A DNA stretch of 52,862 bases from an uncultured Methylococcaceae bacterium (GTDB taxonomy: Bacteria > Pseudomonadota > Gammaproteobacteria > Methylococcales > Methylomonadaceae): assembly GCA_903928685.1 (NCBI GenBank), contig CAIYRS010000070.1, positions 1 to 52,862 on the forward strand, written 5' to 3'. Below are positions 1-10,021 of the stretch, in pieces. The notes under the pieces are model-generated. The model had not been told where the DNA came from. It did no database searches and saw only the letters and a list, made by a program, of their open reading frames with translations. Position 1 is the stretch's first letter; each line of letters starts with the position of its first letter. A program made the position numbers and the translations under genes.

Positions 1-297
1 AGACGATACAACCGCATCATCAGTCGTTATCTCAACAGCCGCATTAAAAACAGCAGGCGTACTTTGCGGGTTAAAATTTAACTCAACTGACCGCCCAGAG
101 CGCAGCTCATAAAGCCGCGTAAACAGCAAATCTATATTAGCGACTGAATCAGTTGAAACAGCTACAGACGATACAACCGCATCATCAGTCGTTATCTCAA
201 CCGCCGCATTAAAAACAGCAGGCGTACTTTGCGGGTTAAAATTTAACTCAACTGACCGCCCAGAGCGCAGCTCATAAAGCCGCGTAAACAGCAAATC
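1..297. repeat. 165-bp direct tandem repeat inside tail gene
   Basis: Bases 1-132 recur at 166-297 with one mismatch I can see (near position 37 of the unit). The period is 165 bp, a multiple of three, so the reading frame of the host gene is kept. More copies may lie beyond the left edge. Confidence 0.95.
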
Positions 298-303
298 AGC
301 CAT
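1..303 (-). CDS. tail-fibre region protein with tandem 55-residue repeats (partial)
   Basis: Open from an ATG at 303-301 to the left edge with no stop, so the gene is incomplete. It starts MADLLFTRLYELRSGRS, and the segment from DLLFTRLYELRSGRS recurs 55 residues later, encoded by the 165-bp DNA repeat. A GGCAGG-like ribosome site lies just upstream, and the tail gene ending at 319 is 15 bases away. It is the last visible member of the leftward tail operon, which suggests a fibre or adhesion protein. I do not recognise a named family. Confidence 0.7.
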   Translation of the reverse strand, partial: MADLLFTRLYELRSGRSVELNFNPQSTPAVFNAAVEITTDDAVVSSVAVSTDSVANIDLLFTRLYELRSGRSVELNFNPQSTPAVFNAAVEITTDDAVVSS

Positions 304-318
304 AGAAACCTGCCTTTT

Positions 319-732
319 TTAAGCGTTACCCTCAGTGATAACAAAAGAGGAAACATGAATAATGCCGCCTTCATAAATACTCACTGACGCCATTTTTACC
401 GGCCCAGGCCCTGCATTGTCAGTCACGTCCATATCCATCACAAATACTCCGTCGCCACTTAAAACCCTACACCAAACCGCATCCCCTGACGCATCACCAG
501 CGTTATCATCAGTTATCAATGCAAATGTTGCAGAGCCATTATCTATCGTCGCCGCAGACTCACTAAAACCAACAGTACCCAGCAATGTTTGCGTTGTTAC
601 ACTTGCCCCAGCCGTAGGCCGTGGTGCGGTATAAAAACGCATAATGCCACTGCCAGTACCGTCATTAATAGCAGCGACAATCGCTGATAAACGGTCATTG
701 CGTAATGATGTTGAAAAACTCACAGCACCCAT
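319..732 (-). CDS. phage tail-associated protein, hypothetical
   Basis: 137 residues, starting MGAVSFSTSLRNDRLSAIV. It lies between the repeat-bearing fibre gene and the 736-1077 gene in the leftward tail operon, with gaps of only a few bases. The sequence is rich in Gly, Ala, Thr and Val with alternating hydrophobic residues, as in beta-structured tail-tip or fibre proteins. No enzyme motif is visible. A tail role rests on position only. Confidence 0.7.
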   Translation of the reverse strand: MGAVSFSTSLRNDRLSAIVAAINDGTGSGIMRFYTAPRPTAGASVTTQTLLGTVGFSESAATIDNGSATFALITDDNAGDASGDAVWCRVLSGDGVFVMDMDVTDNAGPGPVKMASVSIYEGGIIHVSSFVITEGNA

Positions 733-735
733 TAA

Positions 736-1077
736 TTACTCCGGTGTTAAGTTATCAGCGACGGCTGGTTCGTACGTCAACGTATTATCAATGGCTATCG
801 CCAGAAATTTTACTGAACGATTTAAGCTAGTAAATTGATAGCTGCCATCACTTGCAGAAATAATGCTTCTTACGACAGACATACTAGGTTTTTGAAGTAA
901 AAAAACCACACGGCTAACTGGCGATGCCCCAACTTTAACCTTGCCTGAAATAACCCCTGAACCATTAACACCAGCTACATAATTACCATAATTTTTGGCA
1001 TAGCAAACAGCTGATACAACACTTGGCTGGTTCAGTGGGATTAGCCGACCATAAGACTCAAAACCATTAGCTGACAT
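736..1077 (-). CDS. tail protein with carboxypeptidase regulatory-like (beta-sandwich) domain
   Basis: 113 residues. Residues about 40-90 (GVISGKVKVGASPVSRVVFL, then ASDGSYQFTSL) match the pattern of the carboxypeptidase regulatory-like domain, a small beta-sandwich often found on phage tail-tip proteins. Its start overlaps the end of the upstream 402-residue gene by 11 bases, so the two are probably translationally coupled. Likely a tail-tip or fibre accessory; the exact role is unknown. Confidence 0.75.
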   Translation of the reverse strand: MSANGFESYGRLIPLNQPSVVSAVCYAKNYGNYVAGVNGSGVISGKVKVGASPVSRVVFLLQKPSMSVVRSIISASDGSYQFTSLNRSVKFLAIAIDNTLTYEPAVADNLTPE

Positions 1078-2275
1078 GCCACGGCCCTGTCAAATCAATG
1101 GCAATACGACCTTCATATGCAAAATAGGCTGTACATGAAACTAACATAAACACCTTACCGTCATACCCGACCACGCCATCAACAATATCATTCGGCGACA
1201 TAGGTATAGCTTGCAATAACCAGTAAAGACCTGGCTTGATACCACGATAATTTCTATTAATTGCATTATTATCATATTTATCTAAATAAAATTGTCTCGA
1301 TCCAATAAGCAATGAATTATCTGTCGGATTTGGATAAGTAGATGCACCCTGAGCAGGGTCATTTGAACCAGAAATATACGGTATTCGATTGCCTATACCC
1401 CATAATTCGACCGCCCCGCCAAACTGGGTATAATTTCTGGGCGCATATGAATGGTTCCAGTCGCATGACAAACCTGTTTGTGGAGATCCATAATCATAAG
1501 AAGGGTAAGGCGTAGAATTTATAGTACTACCCGCAATCATACAATTAAAACTATCCGCTGGCTTAAAGCTTGGGAAATCCCCAAACCCATAAATCGGGGG
1601 CCACTGGTTGCCAGAATGACCACTGCCACTATTCGTGTTAAATGCGATCGCATGATAAAAACAACGGTCAGTGCCGAAAAACTCATATCGTTTAGCTTGT
1701 GTTGTGCTGCCACCGTAATATCGTTGCCAATAGTAATTGGCTTGCTGGCTAGATGACGGAAATGGGCCAGTGCCTGTATTAATGTCCGTTAAGTTTTCAT
1801 AACCGCGAACGATCGCATAGCCAGCATTGGTATCATCCACATATAAATAACACCCAGTCGCACCTGACGCCACAGATTTATAAGCAGCCTTATTTGTATC
1901 ATCAAATGTTTTCTCCCAGCCCAACGGCGCAACTTTAGCCGTAACCTCGCCCGCTGCCGTGCCAGGCAACGCACTATCAACAGGAAACGTGATGGTATTG
2001 GTCGTTGTTGATGCAATCATATACTGACTATTAAAGCCTGCCGAGCCGCCTGTACAGCCTGCAATCTCAACTACTTGATAAGGTCGGTAACCGTGGCTAG
2101 ATGCAAATGTCGCCGTCGCTACACCAGCTGTTTGCGTCAAGCTAATAACCGATTTTAAGTTAAAGCCCGTCACTAACAACGCATCAAGCAATGAAATCAT
2201 TGCCCCCGCTGTGCCAGTTAGCGCAGGTGCGCCTGTATCAGTTGATAAAAAGTTCTTTACTGGAAAAGTAGACAT
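1067..2275 (-). CDS. phage tail tip/fibre protein
   Basis: 402 residues, starting MSTFPVKNFLSTDTGAPALTG. The first 110 residues look like a small beta domain; the rest is rich in Tyr, Asn, Gly and Trp, as in receptor-facing virion proteins. It shares one base with the stop of the 1214-residue gene upstream (2275). Proteins of this kind sit downstream of the large tail protein in many B3-like Mu prophages (from memory). No catalytic residues are evident. Confidence 0.75.
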   Translation of the reverse strand: MSTFPVKNFLSTDTGAPALTGTAGAMISLLDALLVTGFNLKSVISLTQTAGVATATFASSHGYRPYQVVEIAGCTGGSAGFNSQYMIASTTTNTITFPVDSALPGTAAGEVTAKVAPLGWEKTFDDTNKAAYKSVASGATGCYLYVDDTNAGYAIVRGYENLTDINTGTGPFPSSSQQANYYWQRYYGGSTTQAKRYEFFGTDRCFYHAIAFNTNSGSGHSGNQWPPIYGFGDFPSFKPADSFNCMIAGSTINSTPYPSYDYGSPQTGLSCDWNHSYAPRNYTQFGGAVELWGIGNRIPYISGSNDPAQGASTYPNPTDNSLLIGSRQFYLDKYDNNAINRNYRGIKPGLYWLLQAIPMSPNDIVDGVVGYDGKVFMLVSCTAYFAYEGRIAIDLTGPWHVS

Positions 2276-5200
2276 TAGTTTGCATTCCCTAAAATTTCGA
2301 GTTTAAAGTTATCCGTTGTTACGGACTCCGCGCCTTGCTTGGTTGTACGGGCAATCCAAATCGGGTAATTAGCACCTGCTGTGTTAAACCTCAGCACATT
2401 GCCGGCACTCCACCCACCGCCCCAGCCTAGTGGGTTAAGGGTGAAATAAGGTGTATTGGTATTAGGGTTTAAAGGCGTAAAAGTGGTATTAACATCGCCA
2501 GAGCCAACAAGGCCAGAATACTCGCCATAGCAATTGAATACCGTCGCGCCGGAAAACACAATTGCCCAACGCTCTTGAATCGCACCCAGATTTGTCAGCA
2601 CCAACGGATAGACAACATCATTAAATGTCCCAGTAGCAATATCGCCAATACGCTCATCTGACCAAACATTTGTCCATGTGTACTGGTCGAAAAATAGCAA
2701 CACCCGCGCTTGCAAATCACCAACGATCAACGCTGAACTGACAAAGGTATCGTTAGCGGTAAATGCGTGGCTCAACCGTTTTAGCAAACTAAGGTCACCA
2801 GTCACTTGCACATCAGCAAGCAAACTACGGTCTAATATCCGATGCTCACAAACCAACGGCTGCACATAATCAGTCAAGTCCAAAGAATCAGCCATTGTCA
2901 CCGTGCCTGCATCTAAATTAGTGCTGTATAAAGCAGTAGGAATAAGCACATCATTGGCATCATAAAGCCGCGCGTAAGATAACCGCACACGCTCCATATC
3001 ATAAGTTGCACCCGCTACGACAGGGTTTTCTAGCGTCGAACGCTGGGTATTGTGTATCACCACCACATCCCCTTTCCTAAACGCCTGGACCCTACCATCA
3101 ATCGGCAACCTTACGTTATCAAGCCCCAGAATATCGGCATCGAGCGGGATGTAACTAATCAAAACAGTATTGAAAGTCATCGTTTCCGGCTTGACCAGGC
3201 GAGGTGAAAAAATCGTACCGTTTAGTTGAATATTCGCGGCATCGTACCAGCCGGAATTAGCCTTTACATCGGCGGGGATGGCTGAGTCGGCAACATACTT
3301 ACCAAAGCGGATATCGAATAAACCAGAGTCCCAATCCACCGAACCATGTACCCATTCGCTATTGATAATGCCATTCGTGTTTGCGGTAGCAATCAACTCT
3401 TCACCGTCTGCTGCCGTACATACAAATTGAAATTGTCCTGTAGATAATGGCGCACTTGGCGCACGACCGGACACCGTGGCGACATAGTTACTATTCAACG
3501 CAACGACCGCGCTTTGCAGTGTAAGTGAGTTGCTTGCGCCACCCGTCCAACTAGTCAGCGTGGCGATGCCGCTCTCATAGTTAATGCTGCCTGCCGCTAC
3601 GGCACTATCGTTAACTACAGTATGCTCTTTATACAACGTGCCATTACGGTCGATAAACGTATCGCCAGCGGCTGTAAAAAGTAAACTGCCAGCAATAATC
3701 GCGCGGCTATTAACCGTATTCAAATCAATCTGCAATGAAGATAACGTCGCAGTTTGCGTACGGGCAGTTGTCGCATCGCCCGTTACGGCATAATGGGCGG
3801 TGACGGTTGAATTAGCGGTAAATGACTCTGTGATAGTTGTGGTTAACGAGCCAACCCATGCGTAGTAAGGCAGATTAATGCTACCCTCGCCATCGGGTAA
3901 ACCAAAGCCAACAATTTTTGATATTTCGCGGTTTTTGATGGTCTTCAGGACAATAACGCCTGTGCTGTAATTGATTGTGCCGTCTGGGTCATAATCAAAA
4001 CCGCCTGCGCCATCGTCGCTAATGTTGATTGATATAGTTTCATTCGTCTGCGGAAACGCCGTTTGCCCATTTACCCAATATAAATCAGAGCGCGGTACCG
4101 ATATATTGAACTGTAAATTTACAGTGCCTGGCTTGATTGGCGTTTGCGCCAAGGTCACAGTAATAACGCCATTGCCATCAGCATTAACTGTGAACACATC
4201 ACTATAATTAGTCAGCTGGTTATAGCTGATAGTAAAGTCCGTACCCGACGTAGGTAGGGAATTCGGATAAATCACAACATTGCCGGACGCATTAGCAACA
4301 CTGCCCGTGGCATCACCGCTGATAACGCCATTGGCATCACTCGTGGCACTATGCCCACTCCAAGTAATCGAGACGCTATCAGGGTCAACAGGGGCATGTG
4401 CTAATGTTGCCCTAAGCGCGGGCTTTTGCGGCTGGGCGATAACTTCAGTCAGCTGCTGATAGCGGTTGGGTGTTGCCCAACTCACTACCACGGCGCTGCC
4501 AATATCTGGCAATGAGGAAAACGATACTAAGCCATTGCCTGTCGCATAATTGATAGAGCCACTGCCAACACCTGCAACATCGGCATTTATTTTGCCGCTG
4601 CCATCGTCAGTCATGCGATACCATTTTCCCAATGCCCGGAAATATAAAACTACTGCCCCCGGCGATGGGTTTGGCCTGCACACAAACACATAGCTGTTAC
4701 TGCGGTTGTTTGCTGTTATCGCAATCGATAATGATGAGGCATTATCAGCAATCACTGCTGCGGGTGTTGCTGCTGCAACAATATATGCAGACCAGGCGCT
4801 GGTGCGGACAAAACTCACCGCACCGCCCGCATAATCAACAACCCCAGTAAAGCTGCCGACCGCGCCGGAGCTTAATACCAGATTGCCAGCGCCATCATCT
4901 TTGTATGCCACACCATCAACAATCAACGCCAATGTACCGGGATAAATGCCGCGACCAAGATACAAACTTGCTGAATAATTGTTGCCTGAATTGCCGGATA
5001 AGCTGGCGCTAGCAGTCAAGCTGCCAGCGTCACCCGAAACCACATAATTGATGCCAGATAACCCTGCCGACTGCCCAACAATTGGGGTTTCGGCTTGTGC
5101 AGATGGCACGATCGGCGCATAAGGCGAACTGATCTTAATAGCGACGTCGTTAATTGACGCACTTGCAGACAAACGTTTAACAGCAAAAAACCGTGCAGCA

Positions 5201-5919
5201 TCAGCAACTGAAGTACGGCGCACAACGGTTGGGCTAGCATCTTGGCTATTGCGTGGCCAATATATGCGGGATGGGATAGCGCCGGGGAATGTGTAACGCA
5301 GTGCATTGCCAATTTGCAGAATAATCACATCTTTATAAAACGCCCCAGTCGTGTCAGTAAACTGCTGGGTTTCGCGGGATATTAATTTTGTCACGCGCAC
5401 GTATTGGTAATTAGCGGCGAAGCCTGCCTTTTCAACTGACAACATAAGCACGTCGCCGACATCGGGTGACACATCAGTTGTCGGCACGGTTTGGTTTAAT
5501 GAAGTCGCTACGCTATATAAGGACAATAGCGCTTGTCCGGCGATTTGGTCGCCGTAAATAACCCAGCGGCTTTCAGGGCCTGCATTGAGATAGTTCTCGA
5601 CATAATTACGGGCGGCATCACGTTCATCCGTCCAGCTTTTGGTTGTAAATAGGGTCACTTCGACATTGTCATCAGCTGGTGGATTTGTCAGTATCACATG
5701 GCTGCCAAGGTACACATCGTCCGCATCATTCTGCACAGCAACAAAAGCCTTGCGGGTGGATACCCTGCCATACGTCCTATCAAGGTCGCTGATGTCATTA
5801 AATAAATTATTGGCTGTGCCAGATGCAATGACATTACCTGTCATTTGCCCGCCGCCATTGCTTGCATCGGTTAAACGCTCGCTCTGCAAAAACACAATGT
5901 CTGTTGCTAAAATAGTCAT
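2275..5919 (-). CDS. large phage tail protein with internal beta repeats
   Basis: 1214 residues, the second large tail gene after the tape measure, so probably central tail-tip/baseplate or fibre. Residues 1-290 form a non-repetitive head domain. From about 325 to 870 a module of roughly 50 residues recurs with the pattern PG-hydrophobic-G...DDGxG...GxINYxTGxxxF (near 327-370, 419-468, 598-658, 742-790, 826-872). The first residues (MTILATDIVFLQSERLTD) resemble tail proteins of B3-like Mu prophages as I remember them. Its start overlaps the previous gene by 4 bases. Receptor binding is possible but not shown. Confidence 0.8.
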   Translation of the reverse strand: MTILATDIVFLQSERLTDASNGGGQMTGNVIASGTANNLFNDISDLDRTYGRVSTRKAFVAVQNDADDVYLGSHVILTNPPADDNVEVTLFTTKSWTDERDAARNYVENYLNAGPESRWVIYGDQIAGQALLSLYSVATSLNQTVPTTDVSPDVGDVLMLSVEKAGFAANYQYVRVTKLISRETQQFTDTTGAFYKDVIILQIGNALRYTFPGAIPSRIYWPRNSQDASPTVVRRTSVADAARFFAVKRLSASASINDVAIKISSPYAPIVPSAQAETPIVGQSAGLSGINYVVSGDAGSLTASASLSGNSGNNYSASLYLGRGIYPGTLALIVDGVAYKDDGAGNLVLSSGAVGSFTGVVDYAGGAVSFVRTSAWSAYIVAAATPAAVIADNASSLSIAITANNRSNSYVFVCRPNPSPGAVVLYFRALGKWYRMTDDGSGKINADVAGVGSGSINYATGNGLVSFSSLPDIGSAVVVSWATPNRYQQLTEVIAQPQKPALRATLAHAPVDPDSVSITWSGHSATSDANGVISGDATGSVANASGNVVIYPNSLPTSGTDFTISYNQLTNYSDVFTVNADGNGVITVTLAQTPIKPGTVNLQFNISVPRSDLYWVNGQTAFPQTNETISINISDDGAGGFDYDPDGTINYSTGVIVLKTIKNREISKIVGFGLPDGEGSINLPYYAWVGSLTTTITESFTANSTVTAHYAVTGDATTARTQTATLSSLQIDLNTVNSRAIIAGSLLFTAAGDTFIDRNGTLYKEHTVVNDSAVAAGSINYESGIATLTSWTGGASNSLTLQSAVVALNSNYVATVSGRAPSAPLSTGQFQFVCTAADGEELIATANTNGIINSEWVHGSVDWDSGLFDIRFGKYVADSAIPADVKANSGWYDAANIQLNGTIFSPRLVKPETMTFNTVLISYIPLDADILGLDNVRLPIDGRVQAFRKGDVVVIHNTQRSTLENPVVAGATYDMERVRLSYARLYDANDVLIPTALYSTNLDAGTVTMADSLDLTDYVQPLVCEHRILDRSLLADVQVTGDLSLLKRLSHAFTANDTFVSSALIVGDLQARVLLFFDQYTWTNVWSDERIGDIATGTFNDVVYPLVLTNLGAIQERWAIVFSGATVFNCYGEYSGLVGSGDVNTTFTPLNPNTNTPYFTLNPLGWGGGWSAGNVLRFNTAGANYPIWIARTTKQGAESVTTDNFKLEILGNAN

Positions 5920-6296
5920 CCAATCACCAAAAAACGCAGGGTTAACGTATAAAAATCTTCATCATCCGGCACGTTGTATTCTGTGACTGGACGGGCTTCG
6001 ACCGGGGTTTCGCTATGCCGGAATATCACTAAAAACGTCCGGCTATCATTGAGCGTCAACACCATTTGAGCGGTCGGCGATGCCGCTTTGGTTATCAATG
6101 CCGAAATGATAGAACGTGTCGCCCAGCCCGAATCAGTATCGCCAACTAATGTAATTGGTCGCCCCGCCTGCTTTACCGCATGTTCAATAATGGCTGCGCC
6201 TGTCAAAGAATATGCAACCGACTGCACCACGGGCGACCAATCAAACTCATCTTTCCAGATCAAATCCTCTGGCAGGGTAATATCATCCAATTGCAT
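5916..6296 (-). CDS. small phage tail protein
   Basis: 126 residues, starting MQLDDITLPEDLIWKDEFDW. It overlaps the genes on both sides by a few bases and sits between tape measure and tail-tip protein, where long-tailed phages usually encode distal-tail or minor tail proteins. The opening pattern (LPEDLxWxDE) followed by a compact alpha/beta domain is common in B3-like Mu prophages. Acidic residues dominate; no signal or membrane segment is seen. Confidence 0.8.
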   Translation of the reverse strand: MQLDDITLPEDLIWKDEFDWSPVVQSVAYSLTGAAIIEHAVKQAGRPITLVGDTDSGWATRSIISALITKAASPTAQMVLTLNDSRTFLVIFRHSETPVEARPVTEYNVPDDEDFYTLTLRFLVIG

Positions 6297-9200
6297 TAGT
6301 AATTGCTCCCAATACCCGCAATAGATAACCCTGCTGCATCTTTTAAAGATGACAGTAATTGGTCAACATCAGATGGTTGAAAATGCCCTGCGATCGGCGC
6401 GGCAGTATTAGGGAATTTAAACTCAACAGTTACACTGCGGTCGCTGCTGGATGATTGCAGTTTGCTGCTGGCTGGATTTGCGGCGACATTAAGTACAGAT
6501 TGGGGTAAATCAAACTTAAATGTTTTAAACTCCGGCTTTATATTTTTTGTTGATTTGCTTTCTGGATTAGCGGGATCAGTCACATGCTCTAACAACGCAT
6601 CGGCGAGCAGTTTTTTGCGGTCATAAAAATATGCTTCCGCCCCGCCAGCAGCGGCAGCACGATGCAAATCAAGTATCTTGTTGACACGGGACACTTCTAA
6701 ATCAGATGCTCCAAACCTGCGGAGTGGATTAGCGTTGTTCCACAAACCCCAGTTTTTAACCATTTCAGCAGCGACAGACTTAACCACTTCTCTGGATTTG
6801 TCATCGACCAATTGCTTTTCGTCGATACCTTTAAATAAAGGATCATCACTTAATGATCCTACTCCGCCACCAGATGACAACCGCAAAATATGGTTAACCC
6901 GCGCATCGCCGTTATTCAGGGCATGTATCGCTGATGCACCATTTTTAGCAACCGCCTCTTTATTTAAGACAAACTCGCCTTCTTCTAATAAAGCGGGGAT
7001 TCTGTCGCCACCTCCGTAGCCAGGCAGTAAACCGGACACACGCGGAAAGCCACCATCCTGCAAACCTTGCGGCGCATCATCTACGGGCTGGTAACCATAA
7101 CTGTAACTATTGCCTTCGCGCTTGATAATCCGCTTGGTTTTCCCATCATTCCAATTTGTGCCGCCAGTGCTTGCATTATCTTCAACGACATGAATGGTAT
7201 GGACGCTTTCAGTCGGTTGCTCAATACGGGCAATTGCCTGATCCACCGCCGATGTATCCGCGTTGATTTTCAGCAAAAACTTATCGCGCAGCGCGGTCGA
7301 TAATTCGTTGATTTTTGTCTTAGTGCTATCTAACTTGGTTTGTGATTCGCTAATGGATTTAGACAGCGCCGCTTGCTGCTCTTGATGCGCTGATTGCTCT
7401 TTTTCCAAAGCGTCGCCAATGCTTTTGCGGGCATCTTTAAACTTACTGATAAACCGTTCCGCTTCGGAGCTATAACCACGGCCTGCTTTATAAGCAGACT
7501 CCGCTTGCGTCGCTAGTTGTTGCGCCAGCTTTGCCGCTTCTTCGCCGTATTTTTTGGCATTATCGGTATCACCAGCAATTAAAGCTTGGCGGGATTTGGC
7601 AAGGTTTTCGTCAAGTTCTTTCTGCTGGTCTGCCAACAAATGCTGGTCATCCATACCCGCTTGGCGAATATGGCGGATAGCATCTTGCGTGTCTTGCTCA
7701 AGATTTTCGCGGTCATTCAATAATTGCTTAACCGCTTGCGCGTGGCGTTGCTCTTCAGAAATCAAGCCATCAATTACTTGCTGGTAATTTTTTTCTAAGC
7801 TGGTGTACAGCGCAATGCGCTCTTCAATGGATTGTTTTTCAACCGCCTTTTGCTCAATCGTGCCTGCTTTTAATTTAGCCAGCTCGGCATCATAAACGTT
7901 TGCAATCAGCTGAAGCTTTTTATCCGCCGCCTCTTGTATCGCCAACAGCCGTGCGGCATTGGCATCAGCAATCGCCTTGCTGATAGCCGCCTCTTTTTGG
8001 ATTTCAGGCAATGCCGAAGCGGCGATGGCGTTTTTTTGCTGCTCAAGGGCAGTTTTGATCGTGTTGGTTTGGCGGGTATATTCCGCGTCGACTTGGGTAG
8101 ATGTTTCTTTTAACTGGCTTTGAAGCGTCTTAAAATTTTCAGTGCGTTGGATTTCTTCTTGTTTGATTGCTTCTGTAACTTTGTTTGTACGTTCAGTTTC
8201 AGCTAATGCAGCATCAGTGCTTTCATTTTTAATTTTTCCATAGCGCAACTGAATTTCTTGTAGCTTATCTTCCAAAGATGGCCCATCATTTAAAAAATCC
8301 CCTTTTAATACATGTTTTAATACAGTGCCAAATTCTTCCGCATCTTGCTTTAAATCCAACATTTGCATTCTGATATATTCAAAATGCTGACCTAAAACAG
8401 ATAAGCCTTCATAGGCTAACAATGCCCACAATAATACGTTGACCGATTTGCTCAACAGGTTAGTTGCAGTTGCGGCTAATGTAGCTTCTGTTCTTGATGC
8501 GGCTACTGCCTCATTGTAAACCCTTGTTGCAGCAGTGGCTTCAATGTCGGCTATTCTTACGGCATGTATTGCAGCACCTAATAGGCGTTGTGCAATAGCT
8601 GCCTCGGCAGACGTTGATGCTAATGCCAATTGCGCCCTAGCTTGTTGCTCAGTTGCCCTTGCGGAGGCAAGTCGGGCGGCGGCAGTTTCAGATTCAATCC
8701 GCAGTAATTCAGTGTTACGGGTATTTCGATATGCCAAGCTTGCCGTGATAGCTGCTTCTTCAGCAATAGTGAGATTTCTTGTTGCCGCAGCGAGACGTTC
8801 TTGTGCAGCAGCTGCTTCTTGGGCAGTTGCAGCCAAAGCCCGTTGTAGCCTTTCTTCCTCATAAATGGCACGGGCAGCGCGGACGCGTATAGCGGTCACT
8901 TCAGCTTGAGTCCGCAACAACTCTAAATTAACGACTGCCTCATGCTCAGCTGCGGCAGCTGCGGCAGCAGATGCTGTAGTAGCAACTAACGTGCGATCTA
9001 TGTAAGCGGTTAGTCCGGCAGTTAATTTAATGCCGTAAATGCCAACTAACATCATCGATCCTTGAATAAGTTCAGGGATATGCTTAGAAATACCTTCCAA
9101 AGCATCAGCTACAGCATGGGTTACCCCTATAGTTTTATTAGCTTCACCAATATATTTAGTAAACTGGGTAACTACCAAACCCCAACCTTGCTCTACTGTT

Positions 9201-9889
9201 AAAGGTAATTTGCTGAACCGTTCGTCAACTTGGTCGCTGACCTTAAGCAAGGCGTTTATCAGATCAATACCTGTCAGCTTGCCTTGCTCACCTAATTCTT
9301 TCAGTTTGCCGCGCGGTACATCTAATCCGTCTGCCAGTGCTTGCGACAAGCCTACACTATTCTCTAAAATCGATCCTAATTCCTCGCCCTGTAAAGTACC
9401 TCTCCCTAATGCCTGAGAAAACTGGTTCATTGCCGCAGAATCTTGCATCAAACCCTGTGAAGTGCTTGCTACCGCCTTATTAAGCGTTTCAGTAACGGCT
9501 AATGCCTGCTCAGTGGAGCCTCCCATCCGTTTAATTGCGTCGGCGTTTTTAATGTAGTTTGATGTCGTATTTTCCAACGAAGTGCGCGAACGAATTGCCA
9601 TGTCAAACAACGCTTTTTGCACGGCAAGTTGTTCTTCGTAACTATCCGTAACCAAAGCTATCTTGGCATCTAGTGTCTGGTAATTATCGGCAGTCTTAAT
9701 TAAAGATGCTGCCCACTGCAACCCCACCTCAGCAATCTTAAAAGCAATAAACTGGTTGAATCGTTGCTCCAGCAAACCCATTTGGTCATCTAGCCCGCGC
9801 ACGTCATTGCGTACCGCACCAACCGCGCCGGAAGCGTTGTTTTGGGCATCAATAATCAGCTGGACGCGAAGATCAGACATAAAAGCCAC
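6296..9889 (-). CDS. tail tape measure protein
   Basis: 1197 residues. Residues about 70-250 match the tape-measure domain family TIGR02675 (GRGTLQGEELGSILENSVGL region). Residues 310-480 are an Ala/Glu-rich coiled coil. A hydrophobic stretch near 490-510 (VNVLLWALLAYEGLSVLG) could cross a membrane during DNA entry. Residues 560-870 are again coiled coil. Near 955-985 is the GGGDRIPALLEEGEFVLNKE motif common in phage tape measures. The length implies a long tail, and no contractile sheath gene is present. A terminator hairpin precedes the gene, so it may start its own transcript. Confidence 0.95.
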   Translation of the reverse strand: MAFMSDLRVQLIIDAQNNASGAVGAVRNDVRGLDDQMGLLEQRFNQFIAFKIAEVGLQWAASLIKTADNYQTLDAKIALVTDSYEEQLAVQKALFDMAIRSRTSLENTTSNYIKNADAIKRMGGSTEQALAVTETLNKAVASTSQGLMQDSAAMNQFSQALGRGTLQGEELGSILENSVGLSQALADGLDVPRGKLKELGEQGKLTGIDLINALLKVSDQVDERFSKLPLTVEQGWGLVVTQFTKYIGEANKTIGVTHAVADALEGISKHIPELIQGSMMLVGIYGIKLTAGLTAYIDRTLVATTASAAAAAAAEHEAVVNLELLRTQAEVTAIRVRAARAIYEEERLQRALAATAQEAAAAQERLAAATRNLTIAEEAAITASLAYRNTRNTELLRIESETAAARLASARATEQQARAQLALASTSAEAAIAQRLLGAAIHAVRIADIEATAATRVYNEAVAASRTEATLAATATNLLSKSVNVLLWALLAYEGLSVLGQHFEYIRMQMLDLKQDAEEFGTVLKHVLKGDFLNDGPSLEDKLQEIQLRYGKIKNESTDAALAETERTNKVTEAIKQEEIQRTENFKTLQSQLKETSTQVDAEYTRQTNTIKTALEQQKNAIAASALPEIQKEAAISKAIADANAARLLAIQEAADKKLQLIANVYDAELAKLKAGTIEQKAVEKQSIEERIALYTSLEKNYQQVIDGLISEEQRHAQAVKQLLNDRENLEQDTQDAIRHIRQAGMDDQHLLADQQKELDENLAKSRQALIAGDTDNAKKYGEEAAKLAQQLATQAESAYKAGRGYSSEAERFISKFKDARKSIGDALEKEQSAHQEQQAALSKSISESQTKLDSTKTKINELSTALRDKFLLKINADTSAVDQAIARIEQPTESVHTIHVVEDNASTGGTNWNDGKTKRIIKREGNSYSYGYQPVDDAPQGLQDGGFPRVSGLLPGYGGGDRIPALLEEGEFVLNKEAVAKNGASAIHALNNGDARVNHILRLSSGGGVGSLSDDPLFKGIDEKQLVDDKSREVVKSVAAEMVKNWGLWNNANPLRRFGASDLEVSRVNKILDLHRAAAAGGAEAYFYDRKKLLADALLEHVTDPANPESKSTKNIKPEFKTFKFDLPQSVLNVAANPASSKLQSSSSDRSVTVEFKFPNTAAPIAGHFQPSDVDQLLSSLKDAAGLSIAGIGSNY

Positions 9890-9933
9890 TGGCCAAGGAA
9901 TTTATCAGTGTCTATGATCGGTTTTTGATGATT

Positions 9934-9964
9934 AAAAAAAAAGGCGTGAAATGTTTCACGCCTT
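9934..9964 (-). terminator. intrinsic terminator, copy 1 of a triplicated hairpin
   Basis: On the minus strand a GGCGTGAAA / TTTCACGCC stem is followed by a run of nine T. It lies after the small genes at 10.0-11.1 kb and before the tape measure gene. Near-identical hairpins occur at 16374-16406 and 28834-28862. Confidence 0.85.
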
Positions 9965-10021
9965 CTTGGTTTGTAATAGCTTTTAATTTAATGGGGGACT
10001 TAAGGGGGGCATATCACTTAG

